Source: Cryptomeria japonica
Lineage: Eukaryota; Streptophyta; Pinopsida; Cupressales; Cupressaceae
DNA: 64,000 nucleotides
Direction: 5' to 3'
Assembly: GCF_030272615.1 (NCBI RefSeq)
Contig: NC_081411.1
Coordinates: 216,086,154 to 216,150,153, forward strand
The translations under genes and the position numbers were made by a program. Positions 49,830 through 62,752 of the stretch are shown one piece after another; position 1 is the stretch's first letter; each line of letters starts with the position of its first letter. The notes below the pieces were generated by a model. It ran no database searches. It had not been told where the DNA came from and saw only the letters and a list, made by a program, of their open reading frames with translations.

Positions 49830-50781
49830 ACAGGGAGTACAGGTTGAACAGGAACGGGAACGGACGCTGGCGACAGAAACGGGCCCACACGTACCACATA
49901 AACAGTCAAAGTGGCTTAGTGCTGCCAGACTATTTTTTTTTATGCTGCTACAAGTGTGGACAAGCCATTGGATGATCTGGTTGGCTCTACTTACGTTGCA
50001 GAGGCCCCTCCAGTTGGAATATATGCTCAATTATTGCTTAGGTTGAAAACAGAGGCACCTCTACGACTATATTATTAATATTTTTTTTTTGTACTTAAGC
50101 TGATAACTAGGCCTATGTATAGCGATTGCGTTTTTAGATTTTATTGATTTTGTGAACACGGATTAATTTACTATTGTGTGACTAATTAATTAGTCCATAT
50201 CAATTCTGAAAATGTTTGTACATCGCTACTCTCAAAATTAATGTAAAAAGTTGTTTATATAGTCTAACTTCCTTACAACAGTGATCATTAGATAGTTCAA
50301 CTAACCTGTTCTTTTAATATTACTCCAGCTCTCGAAGAAAAATACCGTGTTGAATTTTTCAATTTATTAAAAATATGGTCAACGGTGCATTATGATTCTG
50401 CATATACAATTCGGTTGAGTTGTTGGGCCCTTTCATATAGAAAACTCTGCGAAACTGCAGATGAAACTCTACGAAAATGACAAGTCACTTTCTCCGCGTC
50501 TCAGCTACGAAAATGAGAAGTCACTTTCTACGCGTCTTTTATGATAAGGAAGAACAGTCGGCTCTTAATGCGAGGTTAGCCTTTTGAAGAGGTTGTAATT
50601 CCTGTAACTCAAAATTCGTAGAATCGTCGTAAGCGGCAGGCGCTACATTTGCATTAAGATCTCTTTCTGTAAGCTGTTGAATTTGTTTGATCATAATGAG
50701 GTGTGCCAAATCTTTGATTTACTTATATGCTGCCCCTTTTACTTTTCAGCTTGACTGATAGACCCCACTTATAGCAACAAA
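49830..50781. other. Upstream region of the kinase gene
   Basis: No gene is seen. It contains a near-duplicate of GAAAATGAGAAGTCACTTTCTACGCGTCT (50,468 and 50,509), a 40-bp tandem repetition. The segment should include the promoter and 5' leader of the kinase gene starting at 50,782, but I cannot point to a reliable TATA box. Confidence 0.4.
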
Positions 50782-53757
50782 ATGAGTACCGCTCCCAATA
50801 ACGAAATTTCAAGTGCTGGTAGTCGCAAATTTTCTTCTACTACTGGCCTTTCTAGGTTATCCCTGAATTTACTTATACGGTACATTGAGAATGTTTTGTC
50901 TGCCATCACTAACCAGGTGCATCACATATGCTTCTTTCTTCTACTTTTACCTTCTGCTCTTTGGTTTGTAATGGATTTTAAATTTATACGGTTGCCTACA
51001 GGGTTTGGGCTGCAAAATAATTGACAGTGGAACAGAGCTAAGGGATCTGGTGCAGCCTGTTACCTCAGATTTTTCTAAATTGTTTGAAGGTATTTCAGAG
51101 GGGGCAAAAATGTTTTCGGATGAGGTAATACGGATCTTGATGTATTTTGTTTTTTTGAGAATCAAGAATTTCTTACGGTAATTTTCCTTTCATGTTTTAA
51201 TTTGTGGCCTTTTATGGGCGATTCGATATAGAAATTTTTGAACTCCTAGCTATCTACCGAAGCACATTCAATGGCGGTCGACGTGTTGAAAGGATTGGGG
51301 AATGCACACTGGGTTGCAGGGGAGCTGTTAGCGATAGCTAATGTTTTAGAAAGATTCGACATCATCTCTGCAAATGACAGAGAATGCATCGACCTTCTCA
51401 AAGATATGCTTAAGCTAGGTAAGTATTTGAAGCAAATGAAAGATCTCAATGCTATTTTCCACAAAGAGGTTTTGGACGATATGCGTGAAGCTGTTCAATT
51501 GATATTTTCTGGTGCGATATTATGTCGTTCCTTTATCACATCGAATAAATTATCCAAGTAAGTCATGAACAAGGAATTTGATTTTATATGTTCCCTGATA
51601 AACTTATGTGCTCAAAAGATATAGATCATTGTTCTGTTGCGTTGACTGGTTAAAATGTCTCATACACTAAACAAAAAGAAAGATTACTTTATATATTTTA
51701 ATGATATTTGTCTGGTTTCGCCATAGGTTGCTCTTGCCTGGGAAAATCCGTGAGGAACTCAATTATGTTCGGGGAAAAGTAAATTCTATGGAACACTGTC
51801 TTCAAGGTCACCTACTCATACTGAACACGGGGAAAGATACCTTCATTTGTCAGAAACTTATTACAGGTCTAGATGTTCTTGCGAATTCTATCTTTCAACA
51901 TTTATTAAAAAATTTCAAATCGATTGAATCGTGAGTAGTGACATAAGCAAGCTGCCGACTTGTCATGCCTAGGTCGAAACGAGGACAATAACAGCCGTGG
52001 AATAGAGCAGTACCAATCCATGGATACAGAGTGTAAGCTAATAATTCTGATACAGTCTTTTATTAATTTGGTTCAGTTTAATCACTCATGAGTTTTGAAT
52101 TTATAAACAGGTGAGATGGAGCACAGCTGGAGAAGAGAGCTGAATGGATCAGGGTCAGGCACTGTTTCTTCTCAGGGACAAGATGACTGTAATGACATAA
52201 ATGGGTACAAACAACTGGAAATGCCAACTATAGTTAGGTGGCGGCCAAAAGATTTCCCTCATCTAAAAGTACAAATGTGGGTGAAGGACATTCAACCATT
52301 TCAAACTGAGTTCAAACCCAACGAATTGAAAATGGCAACAAAAGGGTTTAGTCAATTAATTGGAAAAGGGAGTTCCGCGTCTGTTTTTTCTGTAAGTTGC
52401 TTTTGAATTCATACTGTCAATTATAGTCTTTGAAACATATATGATAAACTGATTACGTTTTTAAAAAAGTAGAAATTCTGTTTGGTAGAAGACAACTAGC
52501 AGTTAAGGTCTTGAGCAATGAAAGTTGAGCTCTATAACAGTGGGAGAACCTGTTAATATCTCTGATAATTTATTTTGTTCTTCTTTCTTAAAGGGAATTC
52601 TGTCTGATGGAAGACGAGTGGCAGTAAAGATCATGAGAACTGGTCTAGACGAAAGAGTGTGGATGAACGAGCTGAGCATTCTAAGCAAGCTACGCCATCG
52701 AAACATCATGGAGTTGGTGGGATATTGCTTTGAACAAGATTTGATGTTAGTGTTCGACTCTTCGAGTATATGTCACGAGACCTGCACAGCGTTATTTGTG
52801 GTAAGTAGCCTGTGCATTTCTCTTACTAGTATATATTTATGTAATTGTAGGGTTTATCTCGAACATGTAGATTGTTTTAACTGTCATATGCAGGAGAAGA
52901 TGACATGATTATTGACTGGCCAACAAGACAAAATATTATATTGGACATAATAAGGGGAGTCTCATATCTTCAAGAGGGTGCAAATGAGTGTATAGCACAC
53001 AGAGACATTAAACCCACGAACATTCTTCTGGATGAAAATTTGAATGCCAAGATTGGTGATTTTGGCCTTGCTCGAATACTGCAACCTGGTGATGCCAAAT
53101 ATGCCAACAAGGAGATTTCAACAGATGGAAGGGTTTTTCTTAAGGATATATATAATTTTCCAAGCTATGAAACGTGTTCTATATTCGGAACATGGTAAGA
53201 TCCCTTAATAATAATGAAAATGGTTATTGTATGTGGTCGGCAAGTTCTTGGGGAAGACTAAACTTTTCATTTTGAGCGACATACCAATGTATTTTACTTT
53301 TTGTTTGACCCTGCAGCGGTTATGTAGATCCCGAGTCTCGTCAAACTTTAATTGTTACTCTGAAGACAGACATATACAGCTTTGGAGTGCTGCTGTTAAA
53401 TGTCGTATCCGGCAGACCAGCTATGGGTACAAACGAGTCCACTCTACTCTCGGAGCAAGTAAGAATTATACTTGTACTTTATAGTGGGGTCTTGCAAATT
53501 ACTGTAATGATTAAATTCGTGTGTGAATGCAGGCATTGAAGTTACTTGGAGAGGATCGCCTTACTGAGCTAATAGACCCTCGATTACTCGACAGAGAGGG
53601 TTTAATTAATTCAAGCACAATATTAAGAACAATCAAAATAGCTCTTTCTTGCATTGAATTCGATTCTGAAAGGCGCCCATCAGTTTCACAAGTGTTAAAG
53701 ATGCTCTCCTCAGAAGAAGAAATTTCAATTCCCACCTCACCACTCCTCAAAAGATGA
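50782..53757 (+). CDS. Receptor-like-kinase-type gene with four-helix-like N-terminus; one frameshift
   Basis: Nine exons with consistent phases: 50,782-50,916; 51,002-51,124; 51,250-51,557; 51,727-51,930; 51,995-52,032; 52,111-52,391; 52,594-52,800; 52,894-53,194; 53,317-53,458 and 53,533-53,757 (the 38-bp exon is the least certain). The N-terminal 250 residues are helical with no signal peptide or transmembrane segment (AHWVAGELLAIANVLERF, LLKDMLKLGKYLKQMKDL). They resemble in pattern the MCAfunc/HeLo-type helical bundles of plant MCA, MLKL and RPW8 proteins. The kinase has IGKGSSASVFS, VAVKI (Lys), HRDIKPTNILL, GDFGLAR and GYVDPES, so catalytic residues are present. The 52,594-52,800 exon has eight extra bases after LMLVF that shift the frame before EYMSRDLHSVIC. 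Likely a cytoplasmic kinase; either a recent pseudogene or a sequence error. Confidence 0.8.
52474..52530 (+). other. Cryptic duplicate of the kinase ATP-lysine exon inside an intron
   Basis: Within the intron 52,392-52,593, after a TAG acceptor-like site, the sequence reads ILFGRRQLAVKVLSNES then a stop. It parallels the real exon (GILSDGRRVAVKIMRTG) at both DNA and protein level and keeps the invariant Lys of kinase subdomain II. There is no clear donor site before the stop. It may be a decayed alternative exon or a relic of exon duplication. Confidence 0.6.
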
Positions 53758-54545
53758 GATTTCCATTTGCAATTCATCTTGATCTAGGAACTCTTCTATT
53801 ACTGAATCCTCTATAGCTGACTACCATTCCTCAGAAGAGGAGATTCCTATTGCCTCCCCCACCAGTTAAATCCGCTGTTGCTAATGACAATTCCTTAGTT
53901 ACGAAAAATGAAGGATCGGATAGGAAATGGTCAGGTGCATCTCTTATAACATTAAGAATTCTGTGTATTTTTTCACTTGTAAGCTTCATTTGCCTTTTTA
54001 GAATCTTTACAAATGTATCTCCTCTGTAATCCAGTTTTCAATGAAGTGGGCACATTGCAAAGATTTAAATAGAGATTCGCTTACATTAGTTTTATGGAAG
54101 AGACAAAATTTTGCGTAAATTTTGATAGTTTATAACTTGTTGAGTTTTTCTAATTAATAAAATAAAGATAAATATTTAATATAATGTACAATATTGAAAA
54201 AACTAATAAAAATAATTATAACCATAATTATTAGTGCAAATTATTATTTTTAATTATATATCAAAATTTAATTTTTTTAACAAAATCTTTAAATCATATT
54301 TGATCCTTGTGGTTTTAAAAAAAAAGTGGTTTCACAAATATTCAATAATTTTTTTTCAAATAATTAAATCTTTCTTCTTCTTCATATATTTTATCCAATT
54401 TTCCTTTTCATCATTGACTTGGAAACAAAAGTTTAATTTGTTTCAAGACAATTATTTTTTGTTATTAGTTATACAAACATACACACACCCTCACAAGATG
54501 AGATGTGAAAAAAAACAAATGATAACAATAAATATTTTTCTATAA
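53758..54545. other. 3' region of the kinase gene and AT-rich spacer
   Basis: Just after the stop, CTCAGAAGAGGAGATTCCTAT (53,830) repeats the TCAGAAGAAGAAATTTCAATT of the last exon, a diverged tandem copy of the gene's 3' end. The rest to 54,545 is AT-rich. A lysine/phenylalanine-rich open frame at 54,234 is not credible. Confidence 0.5.
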
Positions 54546-54549
54546 AGGG

Positions 54550-55010
54550 TTTCAACCTAAATATGGATCAATGATGGAACACTATTTACCAACCTATCAA
54601 GGTATTGTAATAATCACGAAGCATAATGTAAGATGTTAAACCAAGAACTCTTTCAACTCTTGAGATATCTTTAGAACGGATCAATGGTGGAGCACTATTT
54701 ACTATCCTACCAAGGTATTGTAATAATCATGAAGCATAATATAAGATGTTGAACCAAGAACTCTTTCAACTTTTGAGATATCTTTAGAATGGATCAATGG
54801 TGGAATGATAATGACCACCTTACCATACTACCATCATTGTGTGCAATAGATATCTATGCCACTCTAGGAAACCTTGAGTTACAGAGTGGAAGATTATGAA
54901 TACACTTGAGATATCTTTAGAATGGATCAATGGTGGAATGATAATGACCACCCTACCATACTACCATCATTGTGTGCAATAGATATCTATGCCACAGAGT
55001 GGAAGATTAT
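54550..55010 (+). repeat. Two adjacent tandem duplications (116 bp and about 131 bp units)
   Basis: GGATCAATGRTGGARCACTATTTACYAACCT recurs at 54,563 and 54,678 with matching 3' parts ending TCTTTCAACTYTTGAGATATC. The next segment, GGATCAATGGTGGAATGATAATGACCACC...ATCATTGTGTGCAATAG, recurs at 54,790 and 54,921. All four share TTAGAAYGGATCAATGGTGG, so a common 20-mer links both arrays. No gene. Confidence 0.85.
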
Positions 55011-55237
55011 GAATACACTGCTACCAATGCCTAGGTTTGCACTCACAATGCATATATGGCAACACTCATGCCAATCTAATACATAATATCTCATGTGGCA
55101 TCCCACTCGATGCCAAACACATATAAGACAATGTATGACACATACACCAATCAATGAATGTACATAAATAACTATAAATAATATCAAATACCAAAATACA
55201 ACAACAAAGGAAGAGCAAGAGCTCTTATATTAAGACA

Positions 55238-56872
55238 ATGAGCAATTCTTCAACGAGTATCGCTCTCAATAACGAAATTTCAGGAGCTGTTACTCGCATA
55301 TCTTTTTCTCCCACCGGCTTTTCTAGTTTCTCCTTGAATCTACTTATACGGTACATCGATAATGTTTTGTCTGCTATCACTAATCAGGTACATTACATTT
55401 GCTTCATTCTTTTACATTAATTTCTACTCTGTGCTTTGTGATGGATTCAAACTTTATATGGATGCCGATAGGGTTTAGACTGCAGAATAATTCAGTGTGG
55501 AACAGAGCTAAGGGATTTAGTGCAGCCTGTTGCCTAGATTTTTCCAAATTTTTTGAAGGCATTTCAGATGGTGCAAAAATGTTTTCGGATCAGGTAATTC
55601 GGATCTCGATATATTTTGTTTTTTGAGAATCAAGAATTTTAGACTGTAATTTCTCTTTCATGTTTTAAATGATGTTTTAATTCGGGTGATTTGATTTAGA
55701 TTTTTTTAAAGTCTCGGCTTTCTACCGAAGCACATTCAATGGCGATTGACGTGTTGAAAGGATTGGGGAACGCACATTGGGTTGCAGGGGGGCTATTAGC
55801 GATAGCTAATGTTTTAGAGTCGATAACATTTCTGCAAATGACAGAGAATGCATCGACCTTAAGCTGGGTAAATATTTGAAGCAAATGAAAGATTTGAATG
55901 TTAAATTGGACAAAGAGATTTTAGAAGATATGTGTGAAGCTGTTCAATTGATAGTTTCTGGTGCGATTTTATGTCGTTCTTTTATCACATCGAGTAAATT
56001 GTCCAAGTAAGTGATCAAAAAAGGAGTTTGTTTCAGTATATTCCCTGATAAACTTGTCTGCTCAAAAGGTGCAGAGCATTGCTCTGTTTCGTTGACTTTC
56101 TGTATATTTGTTTGGCAACGCCATAGGTTCCTCTTGACTAAGAAGATCCGTGATGAACTTGTATATATTCGGGGAAAAGTAAATGCCATGAAAGCCGATC
56201 TGATGGGTCACACGCAGCTTCTGATCACAAAGACACTTACCTTCATCCATGAGCAATAGATTACAGGTTCGGAAATTCTATCTTTCAGGTTTAGATATTC
56301 TTAAAAATTCTAATCTTTAGACATATAATTTTTTTTTAAATTGATCGAAGCGTGAGTAGCTATATAATTGAGTTGCTGATTTGACATACCTAGGTCGAAA
56401 CGAGGAGAATAACAGCCTTGGAATAACAGAGCAGTACCAGTCCATGGATACAGAGCGTAAGATAATAATTCTGATACAAACCTTTATTAATTCGATTCAT
56501 TTTAAGCACTCAAAAGTTTTGAAAGTGTATAATTAGGTGAGATGGGGCAGAGCTGTAAAACAGAGCTCGATGGATCAGAATCAGACACTCTTTCTTCTCA
56601 GGGAGAAGATATCTGTAATGAAATAGATGGGTACAAGCAACAGGAAATACCACTACATAGCTCTTTCCAGCTGGGTAAATTTCTTAGAAAAATAATTCCC
56701 ACTGTAATTGCATGCCGGCTAAAGTTTTCACTTCATCTAGAATCACAAATGTTATATATTAGGGATCGCCTTACAGAGATAATAGATCCTCGGTTACACA
56801 ACGCAGCATATTAAGGATGCTCAAAATAGCTCTTTCTTGTTTTGGGGGCGTTCATCAGCATCACAAGTTTTA
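55238..56872 (+). pseudogene. Decayed tandem copy of the helical-domain kinase gene, kinase core deleted
   Basis: 55,238-55,387 (MSNSSTSIALNNEISG...LIRYIDNVLSAITNQ) matches exon 1 of the upstream gene with a slightly longer N-terminus. Exon 2 (about 55,471) has a one-base loss turning CCTCAGAT into CCTAGAT, which makes a stop. Exon 3 (55,717-56,007) has an internal deletion around 55,815. The next exons (56,128; 56,412; 56,540-56,640) follow. Then sequence for MGYKQQEIP passes into RDRLTEIIDPRL, i.e. the end of the kinase, with the ATP-binding and catalytic exons missing. The tail is frameshifted and ends at about 56,872. Intron positions are shared with the upstream gene, so it arose by DNA-level tandem duplication, not retroposition. 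Confidence 0.88.
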
Positions 56873-58140
56873 ACATATTACACATCTCATGTCATGCTTA
56901 ACATATGCACTCAATCAACAAGAGAGCTCAATACAAATGATGGTCAAATCAAGAAACAACTAGCCAATTAGCTAAGCACTACCACTAAATATGTATTTTT
57001 CTATAGAATCAATCTCATGTCAAACAACAAAATGGTATAGGTAAAACCATGTTCCTAAAAACCATTGACCTTAACATTTACTTTTTGATACTAAATTTTT
57101 CTAATATTAAGAATTTTTTTTTTCATTTGTAACCCACACATAAAATATATAACTAATGACATAAAACATTACAAGTGGACCTCAAAAAATATTTAATGTA
57201 GCTAAACACATCTCTGAAAGTTGAACCTAAAATAAATTTATTTTAAATAATTAAAAGAATTCCTTCTTATACAAGGTTTACAACACCATTTCCATAACAT
57301 TTCCATAACATAGTCTTGACTCTTTGTCTACTTTAATTACTTTAAATACACACATCATCCTACCTACATGCATCACAAGCTACCACTTATATGTGCCTTT
57401 GTGTCCCTTGGGATGCTTATATGCACAAATTTGTCACTTCAGACATTTTTGCACATGAAAGTGGATTTCTAATTTAAATTATATTATGCAACTTAAACAC
57501 ACCATTTTTAAGAAATCCTTAAAGTAAATCAAGCCTAATATCACAATTAATCCCAAAATATAATTATTTGAACAAATAAATAATTGGAATGCATATACTT
57601 GTGCCTAAAAGGCATAGAATGCTCTATACCATGCAAAATTTGGTTGAAGATTACAACCACCCAAGATTTGGGAACTTTTATGAAAGCACAAGACAAATCA
57701 AATATGGGAGAATGATTCTATTTTATCAAAATATGCACATGTACAATAAAAGTGGATTGACATTACAAAGGGAACCTCTTGATTATATAGACCAAGGTGA
57801 AACAAAGAACTGGATAATACTATGACAAGTGTTTTAATTTTATGAGTTCAAACATTAAGTAATAACTATCTTATGTGCACCCTAAGTAAACTTAAGTAGG
57901 TTGCATGCACCAAGATGGTGCACAAAAAAGTGGCCAAATGACCAAAAATAAACAAAATAGGATCATATTATTAAAAATCCAAATAGCTTGCTCACATTAT
58001 GTCTTGAAAATAGTGTATTTTTTGAATTTAATAACACTTGCATTTTACTAGCCACAAAATGTGAGCACATTTTAGTGATCATAAATTTGGTATTCATTTT
58101 GTTTGAACTTCTACACATTTTTTAGGCTCATAAAACTTTG
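56873..58140. other. AT-rich spacer, no gene supported
   Basis: Contains a 78-codon frame at 57,589 without domains. The one notable point is a TIR-like stretch at about 57,905-57,935, listed separately. Confidence 0.5.
57893..57935 (+). repeat. Possible terminus of a relative of the large TIR element
   Basis: ATGCACCAAGATGGTGCACA followed by AAAAAAGTGGCC closely parallels the left end of the large element (GTGCACAAAGATGGTGGTCA then GAAAAGTGGACACC). No inverted partner was found in the window, so an element cannot be delimited. A GA tract follows 200 bp inside, as in the large element. Confidence 0.4.
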
Positions 58141-58144
58141 TATC

Positions 58145-59697
<1,553 letters not shown>

Positions 59698-59749
59698 AGA
59701 AAAAAGGTTAGAGAGGGAAGGAGGTATGTGTTATTCAAAGGTAGCGTGT

Positions 59750-60600
59750 GGATCTCTAAATTGGGACTAGATAAGGATTAATTTTGAACCATGTGACATG
59801 TTCTATCTTTTGGTGTAACATGCATGGTCTATTGGATTTGTCCTATTACATGTTTGGACACATTTGGTTAAGGAGTGTTTGTGTGGATAACTTTCAAGCA
59901 TTATTTCTATGTTTTGGGCCAACAGACGAATACAATTGTAAATGTAATTAATATATATAGATGTCTAGGATTTGTTGTGGGTATTTGTAGTTTCATGAGT
60001 TTCTAGAATGCTATGCAAATAGGATGAATGCATTTATCAGAATGATTGATTTGTAGTTGTATTTAATGTGAGCTAAATTCTAATCATGTTTTCCATTATC
60101 AAAATATCATATGATGTGAATGAGAATGTTTGAACATGTTGATTAGAACAAGTGTCTCTAGTTGGTTTTTTTCTTGCAAATACAATTAAGGAGTGGCGTC
60201 TCTTGTAGGTTGGTGCCTACTTCATGATTATAATCAATTCTTTATTTTGTAAGATAAGATCTGGGCAGTAGATCCAAGAAACTTTTCTCAATGTGGTTTT
60301 TTCCCATCTTGGGTTTTCACATATATTTGGTGTTCATTGTGTGGATGTATGTGCTTTGTGTTATCTTATTATTATATCATTCGAATGAGTTGCGTGAATG
60401 TTTTAAGGGTAATGTTTGGAGAAGTTATTAATGGTAATTAGTGTTTAATTAAGTTTTAATTGGATATATTGATTCATCCCTCCTCTCAGTATATAGTATG
60501 TCCTTCAAGTTAGTCACTATTACTTTTTAAAGTGTATATGTGCTAGTCATTCTAGTCTTGGTGATTTGCCTATATGAGCTAGTCACTAATGTCTTTATGA
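59750..60600 (+). mobile_element. Copia LTR relic
   Basis: CAATGTGGTTTTTTCCCATC then TTGGGTTTTCACAT and TTGGTGTTCA (60,290-60,345), followed by GATTCATCCCTCCTCTCAGT (60,470), are the conserved 3' blocks of SIRE-like Copia LTRs, as also seen at 38,720 and 63,940. The boundaries and the internal region are lost. Confidence 0.55.
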
Positions 60601-60803
60601 TATTTGTATGAGTTGTTTATTATTGTTTATGTGATCTATGTTGGAGCAATTTACTATGTATGTGATGTGTGCTCGAGATAGTTGTTGTTTGTGATCTTTG
60701 ATATGGCCCTCAAGTATACATGGGTAAGTTTGTACACAAATACTTCATAATGTTGGGTACATAGAATCGACACTTCATAATGTTGGGTACATATTTCGAT
60801 TGA

Positions 60804-61588
60804 CGGGTCAAGTTTTAAAACCCAACCCGCCCAAAGGGTAAAATAGAGTGTAATTCGCAAGTCGGGGTTTAAAACCCGAATTGCATCTTGGCAAGGTAAA
60901 TCAACTCGCAGGGGGCAAGTCGAAAATTAAATTTTGACGTGTAGACAAGTAGCAGTGGGATTTAAAACCTGAGGATGACTATGCTAGGGAAATGGTATGT
61001 CAGATTTCAAATCCCGACATACCATTAGGGTAAAACAAAACAAAAACGATGAGTAGGGTAAAAAGGAAGAACAAGATGCCAAAAAAAAACCCTAATCTGA
61101 AGGAGGAAACAAATAAAATATGCAGAGAAAGGCAAATAAATACCTAAAATCGCCAAGGACCAAAAGATCACGAACAAATCAAGTGAAATCACACTTCTTT
61201 TTTTCCCAAAACACACTCGCAGATCTCAAGAATGATTAACTACCGATTTAAAATGACAAATAAAACTTAAAATTGTATTTTAAAGGTCAATTAGAAGTGC
61301 CATTAATGCACTTAAAGTTCATTGTTGCACTCTACAAGTCAGGATTTAAAACCCAACCTACACATGAAAGTATCATGTAGGTCAGGTTTTAAATCCCGAC
61401 TTGCCAATAGACAATGACCTGTAGGTCGAGTTTCAAAACCCGTTTTGCAGGCTTAGTAGGGAAAACATGCAGATCGGGATTTAAAACCCTACTTGCCAGT
61501 AAATGGAAAATAACCTACACTTTGGGTTTTAAAACTCGGCATGCAGGGAAAACTCAAAGACATGCACATTGGGTTTTAAAACCTGAAG
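60804..61588. repeat. Array of eleven near-palindromes, consensus GTCGGGWTTTAAAACCCGAC
   Basis: Copies start near 60,804, 60,861, 60,919, 60,955, 60,999, 61,339, 61,381, 61,424, 61,473, 61,519 and 61,568. Each is about 20 bp, centred on TTTAAA or close to it, with GGG/CCC arms, and is spaced roughly 40-60 bp from the next, with a 320-bp gap after the fifth. Words such as CTTGCCA, TGCAGG and ACCTGTAGG flank several. No gene is present. The layout resembles subterminal repeats of a DNA transposon, but no TIRs were identified. Confidence 0.85.
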
Positions 61589-61749
61589 TGCATGAAAAGG
61601 GGAAAATAAAAGGGAAAGTAAAAAATGCAAAAAAGACACAAACGAATCTGATGAACGACATGACATATGAGGTAAGTCGACCAAGCTCAGAGGACATGAT
61701 ATATGAAACAGACAAGTTTCATAGGGGTTGTCTCATGGTTCAATCCAAC

Positions 61750-62368
61750 TGAAATCAATGACAACAAGGTCTTTAGGGTTGAGCTGACCTTGTAGTCAAG
61801 TTTGATTATTTGTATAAATAGGTGTCATATTTATGTAATTTGGTATAAGAGGTTGTGTCTACATCATTAAAGAGTGGTGTATGTGTGAAGAAGCGAATTC
61901 ATCTTTCGGTATGAAGTGTTTAGCAGAGAGTGTTGCAGGGCAAATGAATGTTCTTAACTAGAACTGTCATCAAGCATTAGGAGATGATATTCTTTCCGTT
62001 CATATAAACCAGATTGTTATCCGACTATTATTGTAAGGTAGTGAACCTTCCTTGAGGGTTGTAGCCTTCTGAGTTATTATATTCTGAGCAGTGAGCTCTA
62101 GGCAGTATGTCTAAATGCATGTGCATTCACTATTATAATATTTACACATACTACTGAAGAGTATCATCTTATTGTGGGTAGGTTCCCACCATGGTTTTTC
62201 CCTTAACCAGGTTTTCCATGTCAAAATATTAGTGTTATGTGTGTTGTTGTTATTATGTTTATCTTTGTTCTTGTTACAGTTGATGAAATTTGAAATTATG
62301 CTTAAGTTTTTTAATCGGGTGAAAACTGATTCACCCCCCTCTCAGTTTTCCTTCATTGTTGTTGCCAA
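61750..62368 (+). repeat. 5' LTR (3' part) of Copia D
   Basis: The stretch ends CACCCCCCTCTCAG...GTTGTTGCCAACA at about 62,368 and is followed by ATTGGTATCAAAGTTATATC, a primer site of the initiator tRNA-Met type. The upstream part contains GTTCCCACCATGGTTTTTCC and the usual Copia LTR end blocks. The start is not defined. Confidence 0.65.
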
Positions 62369-62370
62369 CA

Positions 62371-62382
62371 ATTGGTATCAAA
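62371..62382 (+). other. Primer binding site of Copia D
   Basis: TTGGTATCAAAG lies two or three bases after the LTR end. It matches the initiator tRNA-Met primer complement except at one position. Confidence 0.65.
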
Positions 62383-62439
62383 GTTATATCCTCTTGAGGA
62401 AGCTTGACTGCTGGAGATCTGGGATGGAAACCTATGTTT

Positions 62440-62745
62440 TCAAGAAATAAAGTCCGAGATTTGATGGAAGCAATTACACTCTATGGAAGGATCAGATGGA
62501 GTGTCATTTGAAGTGACTTGGAGATGAGTATTTGAAGATTACAAAGAATACCTACAATGTTCGTCAAAATGGTTTGGTTACTGCAAATGAGACCAAGGAT
62601 GTTGAACATAACCTAAGAGCTAAAGAAGCATTGATGAGTACCCTAACTGATTCAGAGATGACTAATGTGATGGGATTGCATGTTGGCAATATAACAAGGA
62701 TATTGAGAAGGTTGTTGATGATTATGGACATAACTGATTAAAGAT
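62440..62745 (+). pseudogene. Copia D gag fragment
   Basis: PRFDGSNYTLWKDQMECHLK is the N-terminal Copia gag motif. It is followed by a stop, then LGDEYLKITKNTYNVRQNG and AKEALMSTLTDSEMTNVMG, characteristic of SIRE-like gag. Similarity stops near 62,690 and an unrelated LTR begins at about 62,753. The rest of the element is missing from the window. Confidence 0.8.
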
Positions 62746-62752
62746 GTTTTAT

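Noticed and set aside
50782-53757. NLR resistance gene or LRR receptor kinase
   Set aside because: No NB-ARC, LRR, signal peptide or transmembrane segment was seen; only a helical N-terminus and a kinase.
57589-57825. 78-codon frame MHILVPKRHRML
   Set aside because: No domain, no splice context, low-complexity AT-rich surroundings.
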